10,556 bases of DNA from SAR324 cluster bacterium (GTDB lineage: Bacteria > SAR324 > XYD2-FULL-50-16), in the NCBI GenBank assembly GCA_002401295.1, contig NVSR01000138.1:1-10556 (forward strand), read 5' to 3'. The position numbers and the translations under genes are program-made. The notes below the pieces were generated by a model that worked only from the letters and a program-made list of their open reading frames with translations, did no database searches and had not been told where the DNA came from. Position 1 is the first letter of the stretch. The number at the start of each line of letters is the position of its first letter. Of the stretch, positions 1-5,634 are shown piece after piece.

Positions 1-407
1 TTATTTCGGTCACGCAGGCCAATGGCGATCCCAACGAATAGTGAAAGGACTAACCAGCGGAAACCGTGAAGAAAGGTTTCCAGGTAAACCGTGCCACTAT
101 TGATTGCATTATTCATTTGAATAATCTGATCGAAAAGGAAAAAACAAACCAAGCCACTAAAGAGTCCAAAGCAACCGCCCAGGAGGGCACCCTTTTTTAG
201 CTTGAGTGAATTCTCGCTGAGGTATCCATCCTCTCCTCCTAAGAGCATACCGAAAAGGCCGCCAATGAGGCCCCCTAGTAACAAAAGGGTGGATTCCCTG
301 GGAATAGAAAGAGTCTGTACTGTAAGGAGTATAAACTCATGAACTGACCACAGGAGTAATCCTGTAGCCAGTCCAAAAACTAGATAGTTAATGAATTGCT
401 TCTTCAT
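1..407 (-). CDS. Gly-rich multi-pass membrane protein, C-terminally truncated by the window edge
   Basis: I do not recognise a named family. The frame opens with ATG at 407-405 and stays open for 135 codons to the window edge, so the C-terminus is missing. The visible part has about four hydrophobic segments (near residues 8-29, 39-58, 73-93 and 116-132). Two are rich in small residues: LLGGLIGGLFGMLLGG before a charged loop (EDGYLSEN) and GALLGGCFGLFSGL after it. The last visible segment ends in GIAIGLRDRN, which looks like the start of a second copy of this hydrophobic-charged pattern. Similar Gly-rich repeats occur in membrane regions of some FHA- or vWA-linked bacterial proteins; that comparison is from memory and is weak. 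The gene starts 54 bases after ftsZ in the same direction, so read-through from ftsZ is possible. No Shine-Dalgarno is visible before the ATG. A second ATG at 411-409 is out of frame. Confidence 0.7.
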   Translation of the reverse strand, partial: MKKQFINYLVFGLATGLLLWSVHEFILLTVQTLSIPRESTLLLLGGLIGGLFGMLLGGEDGYLSENSLKLKKGALLGGCFGLFSGLVCFFLFDQIIQMNNAINSGTVYLETFLHGFRWLVLSLFVGIAIGLRDRN

Positions 408-461
408 ACATTGAGTAAGAGGAGTAACTGACTGGAATTTAAAAGAGGCTAAGTCCAACGC

Positions 462-1760
462 TTAACGCTGCCATCTTTTGTGTCGCATAAAGGCGGGAAT
501 ATCATAATCCTTTGGATCCATCGTTCCTTTGCCGGAATGTTTATCTTCTGCAGATTGTACCTGACCGGGGCGATGGAGCGTAGTTTCAACTTCTCTGAGC
601 ACAATCTCGTCCGCATCTAACTCAATCATTTCCTCGATAACTTCTTTCTTAGGGGGAATCTTTGGGATTAGCTCCCTTTTAACTTGTGGAACAGATGGTA
701 TATCGGTTTCGATTGGGTGACTCTCTTGAGCTTTTACGCTCTTGGAAACACGTAAAGGGGTACTCAGGCTTTCTTTTTCAGGTTCATCATCCTGATTGTC
801 GAAGCCTGTTGCAATTACTGTAATTGCGACTTCATCTGTCTTTTTGGGGTCGTAAACAAGACCGAAAATAACATCCGCATCCTGATCCGCCGAACTCTGG
901 ATCAACTCTGCCGCAGCTTCAGCATCCAATAAGGAGAACTGCTCATCTGCCACGATATTAATAATCACACCTGTTGCGCCACTGATGGGTTTATCACTCA
1001 AGAGAGGGCTGGAAATAGCTTTTTTCGCTGCTTCAAAGCCTCGATTCTCACCGGTGTCAACCCCTGTACCCATAATCGCTCGTCCCTTATTGGACATGAC
1101 GGTTTTGAGATCCGCAAAATCTAAGTTAATTACCCCTTCCAGATTGATCAGGTTTGTAATCCCACTGATTGCTTGCTTCAGTACATCATCGGCGATGGAA
1201 AACGCCTCGGTCATGGTAGTCTTGGGTGAGGCTATTTCCAACAACTTATTGTTGGGAATAACCATCAGTGTATCAACATGTTTGCGCAGTTCTTCAATGC
1301 CTGCTTCAGCAATACGAGCGCGTTTGCTCCCTTCAAAGCGAAAGGGAGTCGTGACGACACCCACAGTCAAAATTTTTCGCTCTTTAGCGATCTCCGCTAT
1401 CACGGGAGCCGCCCCAGTTCCTGTCCCACCACCCATACCGGCTGCAATGAAGACCAAGTCTGTATCGTCTAAAATAGCTTTAATGGCATCCAGGTCTTCT
1501 TCAGCAGCCATGCGACCTACATCAGGTTTCATACCGGCACCTAAACCTTTGGTTATTTTTGCACCTAAAGGAATCGTCAGGTCTGCCTTAGAGGAGTTCA
1601 ATACCATGACATCAGTATTTGCCGAAATATACTGGACGCCCTTGATGTTATCATCAACCATACGGTTAACCACGTTTCCACCACCTCCACCGACTCCAAT
1701 CACTTTGATGGTTGGGAGCCCTGTTTGTATTGGTTGAAACTGGATATTATCGATTGTCAT
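462..1760 (-). CDS. ftsZ: Cell division protein FtsZ (tubulin-like GTPase)
   Basis: FtsZ polymerises with GTP into the cytoplasmic ring that recruits the division machinery. At 432 aa it is a normal to slightly long member. The nucleotide-binding region has GVGGGGGNVVNRM (residues 22-34) and the tubulin signature GMGGGTGTGAAP (108-119). The catalytic T7 loop is present as NLDFADLKTVM (212-222), with N212, D214 and D217 in the expected places. Residues from about 320 to 415 form a charged, Pro-containing variable linker. The protein ends in DYDIPAFMRHKRWQR, which carries the conserved C-terminal peptide (D-I-P-A-F-x-R) that binds FtsA and, in some bacteria, ZipA-type partners; the basic residues after it are also typical. 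ftsA lies 182 bases upstream on the same strand. The ATG at 1760 gives a standard N-terminus, although there is no clear Shine-Dalgarno before it. All key residues seem intact. Confidence 0.98.
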   Translation of the reverse strand: MTIDNIQFQPIQTGLPTIKVIGVGGGGGNVVNRMVDDNIKGVQYISANTDVMVLNSSKADLTIPLGAKITKGLGAGMKPDVGRMAAEEDLDAIKAILDDTDLVFIAAGMGGGTGTGAAPVIAEIAKERKILTVGVVTTPFRFEGSKRARIAEAGIEELRKHVDTLMVIPNNKLLEIASPKTTMTEAFSIADDVLKQAISGITNLINLEGVINLDFADLKTVMSNKGRAIMGTGVDTGENRGFEAAKKAISSPLLSDKPISGATGVIINIVADEQFSLLDAEAAAELIQSSADQDADVIFGLVYDPKKTDEVAITVIATGFDNQDDEPEKESLSTPLRVSKSVKAQESHPIETDIPSVPQVKRELIPKIPPKKEVIEEMIELDADEIVLREVETTLHRPGQVQSAEDKHSGKGTMDPKDYDIPAFMRHKRWQR

Positions 1761-1886
1761 AGGTCAATTTTTGTCCGTTGTATCCGAGATGAAAAGCTAA
1801 AAGTAGGATGCTTTATTCTTTAAAAACAGGTATTTTGTTGTTCCTTTGTGATAGACTACTCTAATAACGGCTATACTAACGAGTGG

Positions 1887-1924
1887 CCCCTCATAAATCA
1901 AAGGAAAAATTTTTTCTTTATGGG
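1887..1924. repeat. Imperfect inverted repeat around an A/T tract between ftsA and ftsZ
   Basis: Outer arms CATAAA (1892-1897) and TTTATG (1917-1922) are complementary, and flanking C and G runs extend the pairing with a bulge. Inside, GAAAAA (1904-1909) can pair with TTTTTC (1911-1916). The six bases at 1898-1903 are unpaired on one arm. It lies about 20 bases past the ftsA stop but has no T tract after the stem on the minus strand, so it is a poor intrinsic terminator. The A5T6 tract could simply be bent DNA. The rest of the ftsA-ftsZ gap (1761-1942) shows no gene. Confidence 0.35.
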
Positions 1925-1942
1925 AAAACAGGCGACAAATCT

Positions 1943-3193
1943 CTAAAATAGCTTAAAGAAGTTCTTAATCACACCCGTTAAATTGGTCACCATATTACTA
2001 CCAATATTTTCGGGATTCGCATTCTTCAAAAAGGTCGTATGAATGTCGGCCTCTGCCCCGTATTTGATCAGGCCTACTCCCGTGGCGTAGATTGGTGATT
2101 CCACCAGCTCACCCAACCCCTTGATATCGGAAGGTGCTCCAATACGTACAGGCATTTCTAGTTCTTGCTCCGCCAGTACATCAATACCGCGCATTAAGCT
2201 GGAACCACCAGTCAGGACCACACCTGCGGCACAGGACAGCTCATAACCCGAATTTTTAATGTCATTGTGGATCAGTTGGAAAATCTCACGAAATCGGGCT
2301 TCAATGACTTCCGCCAACAATGTCTTTTCGATAATACGCTCTGCGCGTCCAGCGATGCCTTTGAGTGTGATGGTCTCATTTTTTTCTACCATACCCATGG
2401 TAGCAATACCATATTCATGCTTGATCCTTAATGCTTCCAAACGGGTCGTGCGTAAGCCAATGGCAATATCGTTCGTTACCTGGTTGCCGCCTAAGGGTAA
2501 GACACTGGTATGAACGATAGCTCCTTTTTGATATATAACTAAATCCGCTGTACCGCCGCCAATGTCCAAAAGAACTACACCTAATTCTTTTTCTTCCTCA
2601 TCCAATACAGCCAGACTGGAAGCAAAAGGTTCCAAAACTACACTGTTGACGTTTAAATCAGCATTATTACAGCACTGCACGATGTTGGCTGCTGAAGTGA
2701 TCGAACCCAAAACCAAATGGACTTTAGCCTCCAAACGTCTCCCAGCCATACCAATCGGATTCTTTACACCATCCTGGCCATCTACAATAAATTCTTGAGT
2801 GAGCGTGTGCAGGATCTCCTTGTCTGGAAAATTACAGGCTCTGGCTGATTCAATCACTCGTTGGATATCTGATTCTCCAATCGTATTCCCTTTAACGGCA
2901 ACGACACCATCGCGATTCAGGCCTTGGATGTGATGGCCCGCAATACCCGCAAAAACGGATTCGATTTCGATGCCAGCTTTTAATTCACATTCTTGCACTG
3001 CTTTCCGAATTGATTTCACCGCAGAGTTTATATTGGTTACGACTCCTCTATTTAATCCTTCAGATGTTGCCTGCCCAAAACCAATAATGACGATTGATTC
3101 AGTCGAAATGTCGGCAGCTACAGCACATACCTTAGTTGTCCCGATATCAAGGCCAATGACAATTCGCTTATTCTCAAGAGATTCTTCACGCAT
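1943..3193 (-). CDS. ftsA: Cell division protein FtsA (actin-like membrane tether of FtsZ)
   Basis: FtsA is a peripheral inner-membrane ATPase of the actin/Hsp70 fold that tethers FtsZ filaments and recruits later division proteins. Numbering from the ATG at 3193 gives 416 aa, the usual length. The phosphate 1 motif is VIGLDIGTTKV (about 12-22), phosphate 2 is LLDIGGGTADLV (about 208-219), and the adenosine motif is VLTGGSSLMRGI (about 326-337). The 1C-domain region lies between phosphate 1 and 2, as in the family. The last residues (NMVTNLTGVIKNFFKLF) form an amphipathic helix that matches the conserved membrane-targeting tail. The frame can be extended to a TTG at 3208, adding MIVKK. I prefer the ATG because neither start has a Shine-Dalgarno and the shorter form fits the family. 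It is transcribed toward ftsZ. The upstream neighbour is a SPOR lipoprotein gene, not ftsQ. Confidence 0.96.
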   Translation of the reverse strand: MREESLENKRIVIGLDIGTTKVCAVAADISTESIVIIGFGQATSEGLNRGVVTNINSAVKSIRKAVQECELKAGIEIESVFAGIAGHHIQGLNRDGVVAVKGNTIGESDIQRVIESARACNFPDKEILHTLTQEFIVDGQDGVKNPIGMAGRRLEAKVHLVLGSITSAANIVQCCNNADLNVNSVVLEPFASSLAVLDEEEKELGVVLLDIGGGTADLVIYQKGAIVHTSVLPLGGNQVTNDIAIGLRTTRLEALRIKHEYGIATMGMVEKNETITLKGIAGRAERIIEKTLLAEVIEARFREIFQLIHNDIKNSGYELSCAAGVVLTGGSSLMRGIDVLAEQELEMPVRIGAPSDIKGLGELVESPIYATGVGLIKYGAEADIHTTFLKNANPENIGSNMVTNLTGVIKNFFKLF

Positions 3194-3437
3194 TTTTTTA
3201 ACAATCAATAAACTAGATTTTGATGGTAATGACTACCCTAGTCTGCTGGCAACAGAGTTTTAAGTGTAGATAGGATAAAAAAATCTCATAAATTTGTTGT
3301 TTTAACACATCTTTTTTTAACCGAACCTAATTATTCGGCAGTTTCCACTGATAGATCACTCTTGTCAATATGAATTCAAGAAATTCATTAAATCAATCCA
3401 ATGAGGAGAAAAATCCCTTCTCTGTCAGAAAACGGGT

Positions 3438-3454
3438 CTTGAATCGCCTTCAAG
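3438..3454 (-). terminator. Possible weak terminator after the SPOR lipoprotein gene
   Basis: A perfect 6-bp stem, CTTGAA (3438-3443) with TTCAAG (3449-3454) around a 5-base loop, sits 4 bases past the stop codon of the SPOR gene. On the minus strand it is followed after four bases by a short TTTT run. The stem is short and AT-rich, so this is a weak candidate. The remaining SPOR-ftsA gap down to 3194 holds a TTGACA-like hexamer (complement at 3363-3368) without a good -10, and a small CCGAA/TTCGG inverted repeat near 3321-3338. I see no gene there. Confidence 0.3.
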
Positions 3455-3458
3455 GAAC

Positions 3459-4418
3459 TTAATCTAAGGGGATTGCTTTCGTTGGAATACCTTCTTTTTC
3501 TGTAAATGAAAATGCTGCATCTGAGGCTAACCCAAGGCTTTCAAAGTAGCCTATCCGTAGGGAGTACCAAATCTCTTCACTCTGATGGTCTTGAACCTCA
3601 ACAGTGAACATCTTATACCCTTGGGCTTGCAACTTTTTTTTCTGTTGCTCTGCTGTCTTCCTGTTGTACAAGCCACCTATCTGAAAACTATAATTTTGGG
3701 AGGCAGAGGCGGAAAATGATTGCCCTGTGAGGCGGATGATTTTCTGACTGGGTTCCTTCTTAGCTGCTTTCGGAGCTGGAATAGAGGGAGCTATTTTCTT
3801 GCTTACTTTGACTACTTTGACTACAGGTTTTACGGCTTTGACCGTTTTGACTGGCCTGATGACTTTCTGAAAGTGAGATCCCGAATAAAGGGCTACCGCA
3901 ATACCCATGGACTTAGCAAAAATAGCGGCATTCCCCAGGGCGTCTTCTTTTGATGCGTAAGGGCCAACTCTCACTAAGTTTAAAGTGTTATCTTCATTTT
4001 TGCTGGTGGCTAAAAAGGGTTGATGACCTTCCTTTTTTAGCTTGCGGACTAATTTTTCCGCGTACTGCTTATTTGAGAAGGCTCCCAACTGCAAAATAAA
4101 GCCCTCTTTTTGTTTGGCTTGAACTACCGTTTTTGGGGGTGTTGGCTTCTTTATGACTGTCGAGGAGGATACTATAGTTTTTACCTTCTCTTGCTTTTCT
4201 TGCTTCTCTTGAAACGTGTTGATAGAACTTACTTGTTTTCTATGCTTTTCAATGGTTTCTTCCTCACTGGTCCATTGGGTTTGAACAACCGTGCGGTCAC
4301 TCAATTCCTCTCTTGCTGCTTCAGGGATTAAATTTTCTTCCTGATTACAGCCCATCAAAATAGTAGCAAATAAAGCTAAAAGTAAAAGAGTTTTAACCTG
4401 AGGGAACAAAAAATCCAT
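3459..4418 (-). CDS. Lipoprotein with two SPOR (peptidoglycan-binding) domains
   Basis: The N-terminus is a lipoprotein signal: Lys at residue 9, a hydrophobic stretch, and a lipobox ending LMGC with Cys24 as the lipidated residue. Residues about 25-100 are polar and partly coiled (EKQEKQEKVK). The first SPOR domain spans about 105-178 (GFILQLGAFSNKQYAEKLVRKL, then LVRVGPYASKEDA). A Lys/Val/Pro-rich linker follows at 185-225, with repeated VK pairs. The second SPOR domain spans about 242-316 (YSFQIGGLYNRKTAE, then WYSLRIGYFESLGLASDA). SPOR domains bind glycan strands stripped of stem peptides at the division septum, so a role in division or septal wall processing is likely. No enzymatic domain is visible. 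Its position just upstream of ftsA fits that. The ATG at 4418 places the signal sequence correctly, although there is no evident Shine-Dalgarno. A second ATG at 4425 is out of frame. It is not identifiable as DamX, DedD, FtsN or RlpA. Confidence 0.9.
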   Translation of the reverse strand: MDFLFPQVKTLLLLALFATILMGCNQEENLIPEAAREELSDRTVVQTQWTSEEETIEKHRKQVSSINTFQEKQEKQEKVKTIVSSSTVIKKPTPPKTVVQAKQKEGFILQLGAFSNKQYAEKLVRKLKKEGHQPFLATSKNEDNTLNLVRVGPYASKEDALGNAAIFAKSMGIAVALYSGSHFQKVIRPVKTVKAVKPVVKVVKVSKKIAPSIPAPKAAKKEPSQKIIRLTGQSFSASASQNYSFQIGGLYNRKTAEQQKKKLQAQGYKMFTVEVQDHQSEEIWYSLRIGYFESLGLASDAAFSFTEKEGIPTKAIPLD

Positions 4419-4531
4419 AATCCATGCTCAAAAAAATGTTCCCGCCTATAACCAGGGGTACGGGAAAAGTAAGGGGATCGATTAGACGAAGATGAATAAG
4501 CTACTCGAATTGCAAATAACCAATTAATTGC

Positions 4532-5302
4532 TCAAAAACCAAACTGGGATAGTAAATCATTCACATCATTTTGACTACTCTTCTCCTCATGCTGTTCCTC
4601 AAGTGGGCCTTTCAATTGTACTTCATCCACGGTCTGAACAGCTTGAACTTTAGTTCCGAATTTTTTAATCAAGCTGGCTAATTCTGCTTCTAAAGAACCT
4701 AGGAGACTTAGAATCTTGTGGATAACTTGTCCGGTGAGATCCTGGTAATCTTGGGCGATAAGAATCTCTGTCAGTTTTGCCTGGCGATCATTATTTTGAT
4801 CCAGTTGTAGTTGCAGTCCTGCAATAGACTCCCGGAGAGCTTCACTTTGATCACCCGCATCATAAAGTTTCTGTAGCGTTGCCTGTATTTGTCTAATGGA
4901 CTCACTTTGGCTATCCAAAGAGTCCATGAGTCCTTCCGCCAAATCCAGCGTGGTATTAGCCGCCTTATCAGTCATTGAGATGATATGTTCCAGCTTGCCA
5001 GAGACATCAGCAACATCTTTATCGGCGATTTTCCCCAGAGCATCAGGAATGCCGTCTTTGATAGTCAGCATCTGCGTATGAAAATTCCGCAGTATTTGTC
5101 CCACTGATTGAAATAAATTATCTTCAGGGTCCGACTCCAGGTCTGATAATACTTGCTCAGCCGTTATCTGATCTACCTCTGTTAGCTCTAACATGAAGGT
5201 CTTCAGTTTTTCAATGAACTGAATCACTGGTTTTGATTGTTCCTCTGCTGACATCGTTGAGATTAAATCCTCAAACGATTGATAAAACTTGTTAACATCC
5301 AT
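4532..5302 (-). CDS. cheZ: CheZ protein phosphatase (CheY-P phosphatase)
   Basis: CheZ speeds up dephosphorylation of phospho-CheY, ending the chemotaxis signal to the flagellar motor. At 256 aa it is slightly longer than the enterobacterial protein. Most of it is predicted helix, including a long hairpin from about 100 to 215, as in the family's four-helix-bundle dimer. The catalytic signature AQDYQDLTGQV is at 183-193. D188 and Q192 correspond to Asp143 and Gln147 of E. coli CheZ, the catalytic pair. After a charged linker (about 216-244) the protein ends in DVNDLLSQFGF, which closely matches the C-terminal CheY-binding helix of E. coli CheZ. Both functional ends are therefore intact. The start is well supported by AGGGAG 5 bases before the ATG. 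No other chemotaxis gene lies next to it; the SPOR gene is 113 bases downstream. A possible sigma-28 -10 element lies just upstream. Confidence 0.94.
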   Translation of the reverse strand: MDVNKFYQSFEDLISTMSAEEQSKPVIQFIEKLKTFMLELTEVDQITAEQVLSDLESDPEDNLFQSVGQILRNFHTQMLTIKDGIPDALGKIADKDVADVSGKLEHIISMTDKAANTTLDLAEGLMDSLDSQSESIRQIQATLQKLYDAGDQSEALRESIAGLQLQLDQNNDRQAKLTEILIAQDYQDLTGQVIHKILSLLGSLEAELASLIKKFGTKVQAVQTVDEVQLKGPLEEQHEEKSSQNDVNDLLSQFGF

Positions 5303-5309
5303 TTTTTCT

Positions 5310-5328
5310 CCCTAAGGACCTTATCGGC
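5310..5328 (-). promoter_or_regulatory. Possible flagellar sigma-28-type -10 element and strong RBS of cheZ
   Basis: On the minus strand GCCGATAA (complement at 5321-5328) matches the sigma-28 (FliA) -10 consensus exactly and lies 18 bases before the cheZ ATG, followed by the Shine-Dalgarno AGGGAG. The expected -35 (TAAA about 15 bases upstream) is poor, the closest being AAATATTT at a wider spacing. The same octamer also occurs by chance inside cheZ (5019-5026). An overlapping TATAGC could instead be a sigma-70-type -10. Confidence 0.35.
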
Positions 5329-5490
5329 TATACTCAATATGAAATATTTTGGACGACCTTGTTGACGCCTTGGCTCAGTGGTGTTGAACTCCCATTCCCT
5401 ATAGGTTTTGGAGGTTCTACTCTGATAACACCCTCCATCTTTACCTTGGCTATTCCACAATTTCAAGAGGTTGAATCTAAAAAGTCTATT

Positions 5491-5518
5491 TTGACCTGAT
5501 AATTATCAAAATTATCAG
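5491..5518 (+). promoter_or_regulatory. Putative sigma-70 promoter overlapped by a Fur-box-like operator
   Basis: TTGACC (5491-5496) and TATCAG (5513-5518) are separated by 16 bases and match the sigma-70 hexamers at 5/6 and 4/6. Across the spacer and -10 lies GATAATTATCAAAATTATC (5498-5516). I count 15 of 19 matches with the E. coli Fur-box consensus. It includes an intact GATAAT, an intact inverted ATTATC, and a perfect 12-bp palindrome (TGATAATTATCA, 5497-5508). A repressor bound here would block the promoter. This would place the transcript start about 110 bases before the downstream gene. AT-richness raises the chance of a random match. Confidence 0.45.
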
Positions 5519-5585
5519 CCTTAGTCGCACAATCAGACTGAATTTTTTAGGATCATAGCGGCTACTACTTTTTCAACTCGGGCGT

Positions 5586-5607
5586 ATCAGGAAGAACTCT
5601 TTCTGAT
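5586..5607 (+). other. Leader hairpin upstream of the plus-strand unit
   Basis: ATCAGGAAG (5586-5594) pairs with CTTTCTGAT (5599-5607) around a 4-base AACT loop, giving a 9-bp stem with one G-U pair, 27 bases before the ATG at 5635. A weaker stem upstream, TTAGTC (5521-5526) with GACTGA (5536-5541), is followed by six T (5543-5548) and resembles a feeble attenuator. Neither matches a riboswitch that I recognise. Confidence 0.35.
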
Positions 5608-5634
5608 GATTCCATCACCAACTCGCAGTAGGTT

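Larger units (their letters stand above)
5303..5634. other. Divergent intergenic regulatory region between cheZ and the hemW unit
   Basis: This 332-base stretch lies between two genes transcribed away from each other and shows no convincing gene. From left to right it holds the cheZ ribosome site and GCCGATAA element, an inverted repeat TGGAGG (5409-5414) with CCTCCA (5432-5437), the TTGACC promoter-like hexamer at 5491, a Fur-box-like palindromic block (5498-5516), a small hairpin followed by six T (5521-5548), and a 9-bp hairpin at 5586-5607 close to the downstream ATG. An open frame running across the cheZ start into this region (minus strand, 5263-5466) has no RBS or recognisable protein character. 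Confidence 0.7.

Noticed and set aside
985..1737. Long plus-strand open frame of 250 codons opposite ftsZ
   Set aside because: It lies wholly inside ftsZ on the other strand, has Ser/Pro/Ile-rich antisense composition and no recognisable motif; ftsZ is unambiguous.
3321..3338. CCGAA/TTCGG inverted repeat between the SPOR gene and ftsA as a terminator
   Set aside because: The stem is only 5 bp with an 8-base loop, and on the minus strand it is followed by A residues, not T.
3363..3368. Perfect TTGACA on the minus strand upstream of ftsA
   Set aside because: No acceptable -10 hexamer occurs at 15-19 bases, so I do not call a promoter, although an ftsA promoter in this gap remains likely.
5019..5026. 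Second exact GCCGATAA (sigma-28 -10-like) on the minus strand
   Set aside because: It lies within cheZ coding sequence and encodes part of KIADKD; there is no matching -35 or downstream gene start. It shows that the octamer can arise by chance here.
5263..5466. Minus-strand frame of 67 codons across the cheZ start and the divergent spacer
   Set aside because: It overlaps the well-supported cheZ start in another frame and shows no protein-like character or ribosome site.
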